Shown: positions 1 through 6,803 of the stretch, in pieces
How positions within the stretch are numbered: the first letter of the stretch is position 1
Layout of the letters: the number at the start of each line of letters is the position of its first letter
Assembly (NCBI GenBank): GCA_002315495.1
Contig: DCGJ01000124.1
Span: 460 to 9,091, forward strand
Direction of reading: 5' to 3'
DNA: 8,632 nucleotides
Source of the DNA: Lachnoclostridium sp. UBA1781
GTDB lineage: Bacteria > Bacillota > Clostridia > Lachnospirales > Lachnospiraceae
Notes under the pieces: model-generated
Databases searched by the model: none
What the model saw: only the letters and a program-made list of their open reading frames with translations
What the model was told of the DNA's origin: nothing
Translations under genes and position numbers: made by a program

Positions 1-368
1 TTTGAGCTGTAATCATCATATACACTATAGGTGTACTTGGAGGTGTCGAGCCCCATATCCTTAACAATCCCCTCGAAGTAGTTGTTAACTTCGGTTTCAT
101 CCAGGAGGCTGTCCAGAATCAAAATGCCCTTAATGGACGTCGGCTTTGGTTTTACCACAGCCCAGATGATGGAACCAAGGAGTACCACCACTGCGACAAT
201 AATAACGGTTTTTAACAGGTAGTAGTCCTTAAAAAACTGGAACTTTCCCTTTGCGTCCAGTTCGGACCATTTCTCTTTTGTGGATTTCGCGTCCACACGG
301 TCAGCGCCGACTGCGTAAATTAACGCATCATCGTCCAGCGCCGTCTTCTTTGTTTCAAGGTCTTGCAT
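1..368 (-). CDS. Single-pass membrane protein, N-terminal part (C-terminus outside window)
   Basis: I do not recognise a named family. The first 122 codons are visible, starting MQDLETKKTALDDD. The N-terminus is charged and presumably cytosolic (about residues 1-50). One hydrophobic segment follows at about 51-72 (LLKTVIIVAVVVLLGSIIWA), then VVKPKP and the start of an outside-facing domain. Small proteins with FFKDYYLLK just before a single membrane helix are familiar as uncharacterised Lachnospiraceae proteins, but this is recall and not a search result. The ATG at 368 is chosen because GAGGG lies 7 bases upstream and an ATG six bases further up runs straight into TGA. It lies 99 bases downstream of the lipoprotein gene on the same strand but has its own promoter (406-433), so it can be expressed separately. 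Confidence 0.8.
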   Translation of the reverse strand, partial: MQDLETKKTALDDDALIYAVGADRVDAKSTKEKWSELDAKGKFQFFKDYYLLKTVIIVAVVVLLGSIIWAVVKPKPTSIKGILILDSLLDETEVNNYFEGIVKDMGLDTSKYTYSVYDDYSS

Positions 369-405
369 TCACATGCCCTCTTTTCTATTGTATTCTCCCA
401 ATCGA

Positions 406-433
406 ATTATACCCAAATGCTCCATTTTCACAA
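406..433 (-). promoter_or_regulatory. Sigma-A-type promoter for the membrane-protein gene
   Basis: On the minus strand, TTGTGA (428-433) and a perfect TATAAT (406-411) are separated by 16 bases. The predicted start near 399 leaves a leader of about 30 bases containing the GAGGG ribosome binding site. The site lies between the lipoprotein stop codon and the membrane-protein start. Confidence 0.6.
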
Positions 434-467
434 GGATTTCTTCCAAAATAAAACTCGCTCCGGGCCA

Positions 468-1397
468 TTAATCCCCTTTCTCAATCAGAATCTCTTCCAA
501 AATCGCATTGACCTCATCCTGCCCCATGCCGCATTCGAGCGACGGGTGATACAGGCATTTGATCATCAGAAGATCCATCTCTGTTGGCCAATCCATATCG
601 TTATAGCCCTGATAGAAGATACTCTCTGGATTCAGATAGGTGTCATTAAACAGTCCCAGCGACTGAATCGTCTCCTCCAGAATCACCGTCGTGCGGGCGT
701 ATTGTTCTTCCCCGTTTCGAATGCCGATAGTCGCCTTCGCGTAGCTATTCGCAGTGATATGATAGGTGCCGTTCGCAAAGCCGCCGGTATTCCATTCGTC
801 AATATATTGACTGCGAAGTTCCTCATATTCCTCCCCCGGAAGAAAATGCATGAAGGAGTTCGCTTCGTCGGAATCCGTTGCGTACGACATTCCCGGAAAA
901 CCCTCCACGGAATTAAAGTAGTCCATCAGTCGCTCGATGGTCTCCCGGTCCTTCTCGGTCGTCTCCCCGTCCACGGACAGGTAAATCGGAGAGGTCCATT
1001 TGCGAAGAACATTCCTGGAATAGCCATACTCCACATTCAACGCCACATCATCAAAGAAGTCAATGACCTGCTTTTTGGTATATTCACCAATGTAAATGTG
1101 GCCGTCCTCCGTATAGTCGCCCACCTTTAATTCCCCAATCGGAGTTGTTGGCTTCGGTGCCTCGGTCGGGGCCGTTGCCCCCGTTGGTGTAGGACTCTCG
1201 ACTGCCCCTGTTGGTGTTGGTGTCTCGGTTGGCTCCGGAACATCCGTCGGCGTAAGGCCTTCCGTCAGAGTCGGCGTCACCGAACTCTGCCATTTTTCCG
1301 AAAGCGGTCCGCGAGTTTGTTGTTTCAGGTTGCCGCATCCAATGAAAAGAAGTGCAAGCAAAATGCAGCACAAAACGAGAGTTCGAAGTTTTCTCAT
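468..1397 (-). CDS. DUF2927-type lipoprotein
   Basis: This 309-residue protein starts with a type II signal peptide: MRKLR, a hydrophobic core at about 7-19, and a lipobox FIGC with lipidated Cys21. Residues about 40-88 form a Pro/Thr-rich linker with repeated TPT and PTE units, typical of a tether that holds a domain away from the membrane. The globular part (about 100-295) resembles DUF2927: ARTTVILEETIQSLGL is followed by FND, PESIFY, and a C-terminal LYHPSLECGM that matches that family's usual LYDPRLRPGM ending. DUF2927 proteins look like degenerate or atypical metallopeptidases, since the E-E-x2-Q-x-L-G-L stretch replaces a clean HEXXH. Activity is unknown. The start is supported by GGAAGGGA about 8 bases upstream and a consensus promoter at 1450-1478. 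Confidence 0.82.
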   Translation of the reverse strand: MRKLRTLVLCCILLALLFIGCGNLKQQTRGPLSEKWQSSVTPTLTEGLTPTDVPEPTETPTPTGAVESPTPTGATAPTEAPKPTTPIGELKVGDYTEDGHIYIGEYTKKQVIDFFDDVALNVEYGYSRNVLRKWTSPIYLSVDGETTEKDRETIERLMDYFNSVEGFPGMSYATDSDEANSFMHFLPGEEYEELRSQYIDEWNTGGFANGTYHITANSYAKATIGIRNGEEQYARTTVILEETIQSLGLFNDTYLNPESIFYQGYNDMDWPTEMDLLMIKCLYHPSLECGMGQDEVNAILEEILIEKGD

Positions 1398-1449
1398 TTC
1401 ATAATCCCTTCCTGCATCTCATCCTTATAAGAGGAAATGCGTATAAATG

Positions 1450-1478
1450 AGTGTAGCATTTTCCTTGGATAAAGTCAA
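1450..1478 (-). promoter_or_regulatory. Extended -10 sigma-A promoter for the lipoprotein gene
   Basis: On the minus strand TTGACT (1473-1478), a 17-base spacer ending in TGC, and TACACT (1450-1455) form a near-consensus promoter with an extended -10. It diverges from the kinase promoter at 1524-1552, with about 45 bases between the two -35 boxes. Confidence 0.7.
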
Positions 1479-1523
1479 CGAAAGCGAAGGACGCGAAAAG
1501 CGAAACTTCTATGCGTATCGGCA

Positions 1524-1552
1524 TTGCATTTTGCGGGTGGCTTTGTTACAAT
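1524..1552 (+). promoter_or_regulatory. Extended -10 sigma-A promoter for the kinase-like gene
   Basis: TTGCAT (1524-1529), a 17-base spacer ending in TGT, and TACAAT (1547-1552) form an extended -10 promoter. Transcription would begin near 1559, just before the AGGAGG at 1564-1569. This excludes the earlier ATG codons at 1524 and 1551 as real starts, since both lie inside the promoter. Confidence 0.72.
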
Positions 1553-1577
1553 GGGGAAAATTCAGGAGGTAGTAACC

Positions 1578-2333
1578 ATGCATATTACGCTTACCGGAAA
1601 TTTGGGAAGTGGAAAGTCCACCGTATGTAAACTGCTTGAGGCAAAGTACGGCTATGAGATTTTTTCCACCGGAAAGATTATTCGTTCCATTGCGGATGAC
1701 CTCGGTATCTCAGTTCTTGAGATGAACGAGCTCATGACCAAGGACCACAAATATGACAAGATGATTGACAACAAGTCCACGACCATCAGCCGTGAGAATC
1801 AGGACAAGGACATTCTGTTCGATTCCCGTCTGGCCTGGAATTTCGTGGAGAAGGCGTTTAAGGTATTTCTCTCGGTTGACCTGATGGAGGCTGCCCGCCG
1901 TGTGTATGCGGATGCCAGCCGTGGCGACGTTGAAGCCTACCAAAGTCTCGAGGATGCGGCTGAGAAGCTCGCAGCCCGTGCGGCAAATGAGGACGCCCGT
2001 TACGAGGATATTTACGGAATTCATTATTTTGATTTCCATAATTATAATTTAATTCTGGACAGTAGTTTTCTCCCGGCGGAGAAGATTGCTGAAGTGTTGA
2101 TGGAAGAGATGAAGGCAGCCGGTGAAGATGATACGCGCGGCCGCATTTTGATTTCTCCTGAGCGCTTGGGGGCCCCGGTCCCCGCACCGGTAACCTTCGA
2201 GCACGGTTACGCTTATCCGGAACCGATTCGGGTTACTGCCGGAAGAAATGATTTTACCATCGTTTCCGGTGAGGACATTGTGAAGAAAGCAGCTGAAGAG
2301 GGTTACGCTTATGTGATTGCGGAGCTTGCTTAG
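1578..2333 (+). CDS. Cytidylate-kinase-like P-loop nucleotide kinase
   Basis: This 251-residue protein opens MHITLTGNLGSGKST, with a Walker A P-loop at residues 7-15. FSTGKIIRSIA (29-39) and FDSRLAW (81-87) sit where CMP kinases bind the nucleoside monophosphate. RYEDIYGIHYFDFHNYNLIL (141-160) matches the RY..YGID..D..NYD pattern of the cytidylate-kinase-like family. The expected reaction is phosphate transfer from ATP to a small substrate, but substrate specificity cannot be read from sequence. Residues about 186-251 form an additional C-terminal segment with ISPERLGAP, TFEHGYAYPEPIRVTAGRND and GEDIVKKAAEEGYAYVI, which is not part of the kinase fold. The ATG at 1578 is chosen because AGGAGG lies 8 bases upstream. 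The gene appears monocistronic, with its own promoter and a hairpin after it. Confidence 0.8.
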   Translation: MHITLTGNLGSGKSTVCKLLEAKYGYEIFSTGKIIRSIADDLGISVLEMNELMTKDHKYDKMIDNKSTTISRENQDKDILFDSRLAWNFVEKAFKVFLSVDLMEAARRVYADASRGDVEAYQSLEDAAEKLAARAANEDARYEDIYGIHYFDFHNYNLILDSSFLPAEKIAEVLMEEMKAAGEDDTRGRILISPERLGAPVPAPVTFEHGYAYPEPIRVTAGRNDFTIVSGEDIVKKAAEEGYAYVIAELA

Positions 2334-2352
2334 GGCGATGCTCTGAAGTCTG

Positions 2353-2402
2353 CGAAGCGCAGCTGTAGGAAAGCAAAAGCATTTGCTTTATACAGCGTTT
2401 CG
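2353..2402 (+). terminator. Long hairpin after the kinase-like gene, possible weak terminator
   Basis: CGAAGCGC (2353-2360) can pair with GCGTTTCG (2395-2402) with one G-U pair. TGTA/TACA and AAAGCAA/TTGCTTT (2370-2376 and 2383-2389) continue the stem around a six-base AAGCAT loop, with small bulges. This gives about 19 base pairs. Only TT follows directly rather than a proper T-tract, so strong intrinsic termination is uncertain. Its right arm contains the -35 box of the proposed proS promoter. Confidence 0.5.
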
Positions 2403-2411
2403 TTGTAGAAT
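2383..2411 (+). promoter_or_regulatory. Candidate promoter for proS
   Basis: TTGCTT (2383-2388), a 17-base spacer and TAGAAT (2406-2411) form a plausible sigma-A promoter. Transcription would start near 2418 and give a leader of about 70 bases before the start codon at 2488. The -35 box is also part of the hairpin stem at 2353-2402. Confidence 0.5.
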
Positions 2412-2420
2412 ACTTGTCGT

Positions 2421-2463
2421 GTCGGCGGATGCTTCCGACCGATGCGCATTTTCATCAAAATGC
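2421..2463 (+). promoter_or_regulatory. proS leader with two small hairpins
   Basis: GTCGG/CCGAC (2421-2425 and 2435-2439) and the perfect seven-base stem GCATTTT/AAAATGC (2446-2452 and 2457-2463, loop CATC) lie between the proposed transcription start and the GAGG ribosome binding site at 2476-2479. No T-box sequence (AGGGTGGNACCGCG-like) is present, so this is not a classical aminoacyl-tRNA-sensing leader. Confidence 0.35.
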
Positions 2464-2487
2464 ACACTTGAAAGTGAGGATATAAAA

Positions 2488-3915
2488 ATGGCAGATAAGT
2501 TTGTTGAGTCCATTACCAATATGGAGGACGATTTTGCCCAGTGGTATACGGACATTGTAAAGAAGGCAGAGCTTGTGGAATACACCAGCATGAAGGGCTG
2601 TATGGTATTCCGTCCGGCAAGTTACGCGATTTGGGAGAACATTCAGAAGGAACTGGACAGTCGCTTTAAGGCAACCGGCGTTGAGAACTGTTATCTTCCG
2701 ATGTTTATTCCGGAGAGCCTGTTGAATAAGGAAAAGGATCATGTCGAGGGCTTCGCACCGGAAGTTGCATGGGTTACCATGGGCGGCGGCGAGACCTTGC
2801 AGGAGCGCATGTGTGTACGTCCGACCTCCGAGACCCTGTTTTGTGATTTTTACTCTCATATTATTCATTCCTATCGTGATCTTCCGAAGAACTACAACCA
2901 GTGGTGTTCCGTTGTTCGTTGGGAGAAGACCACCCGTCCGTTCCTTCGTTCCATGGAATTCTTGTGGCAGGAAGGTCACACCATCCATGCAACTGCACAG
3001 GAAGCGCAGGAGAGAACCGAGCTTATGCTGAACGTGTACGCTGACTTCTGTGAAGAGTTCCTTGCAATCCCGATGGTTCGTGGACGTAAGACCGATAAGG
3101 AAAAGTTTGCAGGTGCGGAAGCAACCTACACCATCGAAGCTCTGATGCACGATGGTAAGGCTTTGCAGTCCGGTACCAGTCATAACTTTGGCGATGGATT
3201 TGCCAAGGCCTTTGGAATTCAGTATACCGATAAGGAGAATAAGCTTGTATATCCGCATCAGACCAGCTGGGGTGTAACGACCCGTCTGATTGGTGCTGTT
3301 ATTATGGTACACGGTGACAATTCCGGTCTCGTACTTCCTCCGCTTTTGGCTCCGACTCAGGTTGTTGTGATCCCGATTCAGCAGAAGAAGGAGGGCGTTC
3401 TCGAGAAGGCCCGCGAGCTTGCAGATAAGCTTGGTGCGTTCCGCGTAAAGGTCGACGATTCCGACAAGAGCCCGGGCTTCAAGTTCGCTGAGCAGGAGAT
3501 GCGTGGTATTCCGTTCCGTGTGGAAGTTGGCCCGAAGGATATTGAGGCCGGTCAGTGCGTAATCTGCCGTCGTGATACCCGTGAGAAGATTGTGGTGAAG
3601 TTTGAGGAACTCGCAGATAAGATGGCGGAACTCGTTCCGACGATGCAGAAGGAGATGCTCGAGCGTGCACGTGCACATCGTGATGCGCACACCTACGTTG
3701 CGAATAATTTGGACGAGCTTACTGAGCTTGCCAATACCAAGCCGGGCTTCTACAAGTCCATGTGGTGCGGCGAACTCGAATGTGAGGAGAAGGTGAAGGA
3801 GGTTGCCGGTGTAACCTCGCGCTGTATGCCATTTGCACAGGAGAATCTTGGCGAAACCTGCGTATGTTGCGGCAAGAAAGCCAAGACCATGATTTATTGG
3901 GGCAAGGCTTACTAA
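2488..3915 (+). CDS. proS: Prolyl-tRNA synthetase, short eukaryote/archaeal-type
   Basis: This class II synthetase of 475 residues charges tRNA-Pro with proline in the cytosol. Motif 2 is visible at about 141-165 (SVVRWEKTTRPFLR, then SMEFLWQEGHT). The ATP- and proline-binding region includes RPTSET (111-116), and motif 3 lies in the GVTTRLIGAVIMVHGDNSG region (262-280). An HGTP anticodon-binding domain follows from about 286 (LAPTQVVVIPI). The C-terminal domain carries paired cysteines at 427, 432, 458, 460 and 461, consistent with a zinc site, and the protein ends in the characteristic YWGKAY. The editing domain inserted in the typical bacterial ProRS is absent. The ATG at 2488 has GAGG 8 bases upstream and begins MADKFVESI; a longer in-frame extension to 2383 starts inside the promoter. 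Many codons are CCG, CGT and GAG, unlike the next gene. Confidence 0.97.
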   Translation: MADKFVESITNMEDDFAQWYTDIVKKAELVEYTSMKGCMVFRPASYAIWENIQKELDSRFKATGVENCYLPMFIPESLLNKEKDHVEGFAPEVAWVTMGGGETLQERMCVRPTSETLFCDFYSHIIHSYRDLPKNYNQWCSVVRWEKTTRPFLRSMEFLWQEGHTIHATAQEAQERTELMLNVYADFCEEFLAIPMVRGRKTDKEKFAGAEATYTIEALMHDGKALQSGTSHNFGDGFAKAFGIQYTDKENKLVYPHQTSWGVTTRLIGAVIMVHGDNSGLVLPPLLAPTQVVVIPIQQKKEGVLEKARELADKLGAFRVKVDDSDKSPGFKFAEQEMRGIPFRVEVGPKDIEAGQCVICRRDTREKIVVKFEELADKMAELVPTMQKEMLERARAHRDAHTYVANNLDELTELANTKPGFYKSMWCGELECEEKVKEVAGVTSRCMPFAQENLGETCVCCGKKAKTMIYWGKAY

Positions 3916-3934
3916 GATTGATACGAATATCATT

Positions 3935-3966
3935 GAAAATGCGGCTTTCGGGCCGCATTTTTCGTT
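3935..3966 (+). terminator. Intrinsic terminator of proS
   Basis: A perfect ten-base stem AAAATGCGGC/GCCGCATTTT (3936-3945 and 3952-3961) with a TTTCGG loop runs into TTTTTCGTT, 20 bases after the proS stop. It separates proS from the metallopeptidase unit and abuts the next promoter. Confidence 0.9.
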
Positions 3967-3993
3967 GTATGGAAGAAATTTCAATGCTATAAT
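3965..3993 (+). promoter_or_regulatory. Strong extended -10 promoter upstream of the metallopeptidase gene
   Basis: TTGTAT (3965-3970), a 17-base spacer ending in TGC, and a perfect TATAAT (3988-3993) form the best promoter in the window. The start would be near 4000, so the first 44-bp repeat would be transcribed as the beginning of an approximately 80-base leader. No comparable promoter is seen upstream of the second repeat copy. Confidence 0.75.
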
Positions 3994-4004
3994 AAAAAAC
4001 AGAA

Positions 4005-4048
4005 AACAAATTGGCAAAAACAGCGGAGTTAAGTGTATCTATTATAGA
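4005..4048 (+). repeat. 44-bp direct repeat, copy 1
   Basis: This copy begins AACAAATTGGCAAAAACAGC and ends GTATCTATTATAGA. It is identical over all 44 bases to 6720-6763. It ends 32 bases before the metallopeptidase start codon. No terminal inverted repeats or insertion-sequence features adjoin it. It contains the small palindrome CTAT-T-ATAG at its right end. Confidence 0.95.
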
Positions 4049-4080
4049 AGTGAACATAACAGTGTAATAAGGGGTACTCT

Positions 4081-6699
4081 ATGAAAAAAGATTATGTTAA
4101 TCGATTGGTTCAATTGTTTACAGTGTTTGTGATTTGTTTTTTTGTTGTGTCAGTCGGTTTGGCATTAAAAAGAGTGAATGGAGAGCAGAAGGCTAATAAC
4201 CCGGGAGACAACGAAGCACTACCTACATCGGAGGTTCAGATGCCGACCATAGAAACAACTATAGCTTCGACAGAGGTTGCAGTTGGGTTCGGAGATTCCA
4301 AGGATAAGCCAATGTCAGGTCAGAGAATTGCTTACAAATGTGCCGCATTTGTACCAAAAGGGGAAAAACTGACTGTTGAAGTTTATGTCGGCGATTATTC
4401 TTATGAATATGGTCAAAGACTTAATATAGAACCTAGCTATGATACGTATGGAGTTCATGGCTACCCCAACTTGCGGGTTTATCAATTAGTCAATGAGTTT
4501 GATTATACATGCAAAAAGTACGATGACCGACTGTTAATTAATGGAAAACTGAATGAATATCAAAAAGTATATGCCAAGGAAGAGATGGCTTCACTAGAAC
4601 TTCTGGACGGCGAAGATGTTTCTGAAGGTAAGTGCGAACATGTGGAGTTTGATTTTTCCAGATATGAGGTGGGGAGCGCCGGGAACATTAGACTAAGTTT
4701 TTCGTGGGATCTTGGGGAGGAACCGGAGCAGGCCGAAGCAGTCGATTTGATATGGCTAGGGAATCGTGTACCACTTGCGTTTTACGTGGGTGAAAATGGG
4801 GTTTCGATTGCAGGAACGATGGAGGACGCAGAGAAGAATTACAATACATATTATTTGCGAGATTTTGGAGTATCTGACGATGATAATATGCAGTGTACAT
4901 TGAAGGAATGTTGCTTGTTCTGTGAAAATGAACTGGAACGAGAATATACCCATGGTGAACTGATAGAAAAAAGATACGAACTGATTTGTATGAATGAAGT
5001 CGACAAGTGTGAAGTTCTGATCTCTGAATATGACGGAGTGGAAATTGTTGAGGTTTCGCCGGTGACCCATGTAGATGGCAAAAATTCTTTGGGAATTAAG
5101 TTTCGTGTCAAGGATGATGTTACACTGGGAAATATCAGATTTTCTGTCATTCCTACCTATTTTGATCCGGACATAAAAGCGCGTGAATTGACACAAACGA
5201 TATATGTCTGCAATGTCAATAGGAAGGACTACGTGTCCCTTAATTATATTGATGGTCTGGCAGATTACTCTGAAGCAATCAGCAAGTACATAAATGAAAC
5301 AAATAATCGGGGGGAGCATGTTGAACACACACGTAATGACGGCAATGGGCTTTCGAACACACTAAGTACGACTCATGCCATAAGTGGATATATTAAGTGG
5401 ACAGATAGTGTGGGAAATACTCACCCCGCGGAAGGGGCTACTGTCCAAATCTATAAGGGAACTCCAAGTTCACCATCCTATTCGTTAATATATACATCTA
5501 CCACTACATCCACGGGATATTACGGGGCTTATTTTTCTTATGAGGGTTCAGTGGCGTTACTAAAAATTCGGGTTTTATCTTCAGGAACAAATATAAATGT
5601 TGTTGACTCGTCGGGTGCAACATACACCTATGAGTCCATGGTAAGTGGTGCTTCGTCAGATATTGTTATTTCGTATACTGCAAATAATTTGACGTATTTA
5701 GGAAAAGCGCTTTCAGTTCATCAGGGACTTGCGCTAGCAAATAGGTACATGAAAACGCTTGAGAATAGTTTTCTTAGTCCGATTAATGTTCGCTTTTATT
5801 TGACTTCGGGAACATCATATTATTCCTCGTCGCAAGGATTGATTAACATTCTGATTGGAGATGCTTTTGACTGGGATGTGTTAGAGCATGAGTTTGGTCA
5901 TTATGTTCAAAATGTTTATGGTATAACCAATAGTCCGGGCGGAAGTCATAGTGCGTATAATAATCTTGCTGATACAAGAGATGACAAGTCTGCTGGTGTT
6001 CGCTTAGCATGGGGGGAGGGCTGGGCGACGTATTTTTCAATTAATCTGCAAAACAAGATGGGAACCGGTTCTCTGAATATTCCTTTTGTGGGGGACACAT
6101 ATTATCAAGATACGGAAGATCAAACAATTCGCTTTGATATAGAAAACTTACAGACCACTCAAAGGAAAGGCGAAGCAAATGAGGCAACAGTTGCCGCTGT
6201 GTTATATGATATAACTGATGCGGTGAACACATCTGAAGCGGATCAAATCTATGTTAATAATAGCACAGTATGGAACATAACAAAGTATAATGGATGTAAA
6301 TCACTGTCTGACTTTATTGCTGCGTTCGATTCGTCTTCGTCTATTGTAAAATCTACTAAGGTTAAATTAGGATCAACCTTATCCAGATATCTTGTGTCTG
6401 CAAAAGTATATGCCCCTTCTGTTACGGGAAATACTGTGACGTACACTTGGGATAAGCAAGGTGGATCCACTAGTTTTCCTAATAATAGTTTTCGACTTGT
6501 ATTCTTTGATGCTTCTTTCAATATTCTTTATACAACAAGTTATGTTAATGCGACAAGCCAGTCCATTTCGCGAACTCAATGGAATAATATCTTTGGAACT
6601 TCTTCTGTTATTTATTGCTGCGTACAAGCACGTCAAACTGCAAGCCCAATAACAGGACCATATTATTCAAACATAATTGCAACGTATTCAGCCAAATGA
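4081..6699 (+). CDS. Secreted or membrane-anchored HEXXH metallopeptidase-like protein
   Basis: This 872-residue protein starts MKKDYVNRLVQLF and has a hydrophobic segment at about 10-29, either an export signal or an uncleaved anchor. Residues about 40-420 are unrecognised, with a cysteine cluster at C272, C277, C278 and C281. Residues about 434-520 (ISGYIKW, EGATVQIYKG, TSTGYYGAYF) look like a transthyretin/carboxypeptidase-regulatory-type beta domain. The catalytic candidate is LEHEFGHYVQ with H603-E604-H607, and E646 in WGEGWATYFS is a likely third zinc ligand, a gluzincin-like arrangement. Residues about 770-872 form a Ser/Thr-rich beta-like tail, with no LPXTG or other wall anchor. AAGGGG lies 6 bases before the ATG. 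The gene is A+T-rich, uses many AGA and ATA codons, and sits between 44-bp direct repeats, which suggests acquisition. Substrate and exact peptidase family are unknown. Confidence 0.85.
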   Translation: MKKDYVNRLVQLFTVFVICFFVVSVGLALKRVNGEQKANNPGDNEALPTSEVQMPTIETTIASTEVAVGFGDSKDKPMSGQRIAYKCAAFVPKGEKLTVEVYVGDYSYEYGQRLNIEPSYDTYGVHGYPNLRVYQLVNEFDYTCKKYDDRLLINGKLNEYQKVYAKEEMASLELLDGEDVSEGKCEHVEFDFSRYEVGSAGNIRLSFSWDLGEEPEQAEAVDLIWLGNRVPLAFYVGENGVSIAGTMEDAEKNYNTYYLRDFGVSDDDNMQCTLKECCLFCENELEREYTHGELIEKRYELICMNEVDKCEVLISEYDGVEIVEVSPVTHVDGKNSLGIKFRVKDDVTLGNIRFSVIPTYFDPDIKARELTQTIYVCNVNRKDYVSLNYIDGLADYSEAISKYINETNNRGEHVEHTRNDGNGLSNTLSTTHAISGYIKWTDSVGNTHPAEGATVQIYKGTPSSPSYSLIYTSTTTSTGYYGAYFSYEGSVALLKIRVLSSGTNINVVDSSGATYTYESMVSGASSDIVISYTANNLTYLGKALSVHQGLALANRYMKTLENSFLSPINVRFYLTSGTSYYSSSQGLINILIGDAFDWDVLEHEFGHYVQNVYGITNSPGGSHSAYNNLADTRDDKSAGVRLAWGEGWATYFSINLQNKMGTGSLNIPFVGDTYYQDTEDQTIRFDIENLQTTQRKGEANEATVAAVLYDITDAVNTSEADQIYVNNSTVWNITKYNGCKSLSDFIAAFDSSSSIVKSTKVKLGSTLSRYLVSAKVYAPSVTGNTVTYTWDKQGGSTSFPNNSFRLVFFDASFNILYTTSYVNATSQSISRTQWNNIFGTSSVIYCCVQARQTASPITGPYYSNIIATYSAK

Positions 6700-6719
6700 T
6701 CGTATTTACGAGTATGGAT

Positions 6720-6763
6720 AACAAATTGGCAAAAACAGCGGAGTTAAGTGTATCTATTATAGA
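6720..6763 (+). repeat. 44-bp direct repeat, copy 2
   Basis: This is an exact copy of 4005-4048, starting 20 bases after the metallopeptidase stop codon and ending 40 bases before the next start codon. The sequences diverge right after the repeat on both sides. The flank to its left has no obvious -35/-10 pair or terminator, so the downstream genes probably rely on read-through or on a signal inside the repeat. Confidence 0.95.
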
Positions 6764-6803
6764 GGCAGAAAAATGCCCAACAAATTAGGGGAGGAAAACG
6801 ACC

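Noticed and set aside
363..1130. 255-codon plus-strand frame
   Set aside because: It runs antisense to the lipoprotein gene, which has a signal peptide, ribosome binding site and promoter. The plus frame has no ribosome binding site and no recognisable domain.
2383..2487. N-terminal extension of proS to an upstream start
   Set aside because: The added codons overlap the promoter and hairpins and do not resemble ProRS. The ATG at 2488 has a correctly spaced ribosome binding site.
2403..2487. T-box riboswitch before proS or ileS
   Set aside because: The conserved T-box bulge sequence was not found in either leader, and both leaders are too short for the usual structure.
2455..4017. Long open frame of 520 codons on the minus strand opposite proS
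   Set aside because: It is antisense to an unmistakable ProRS, lacks family motifs, and crosses the proS terminator. It is a by-product of proS codon bias.
6702..6715. Terminator after the metallopeptidase gene (TCGTA/TACGA)
   Set aside because: The stem has only four or five A+T-rich pairs around a tiny loop and is not followed by a T-tract, so it would not terminate transcription.
4005..6763. Insertion sequence or integron cassette in the strict sense
   Set aside because: No transposase or integrase, no terminal inverted repeats, and no attC-like folded site were seen. Only the direct repeats support mobility.
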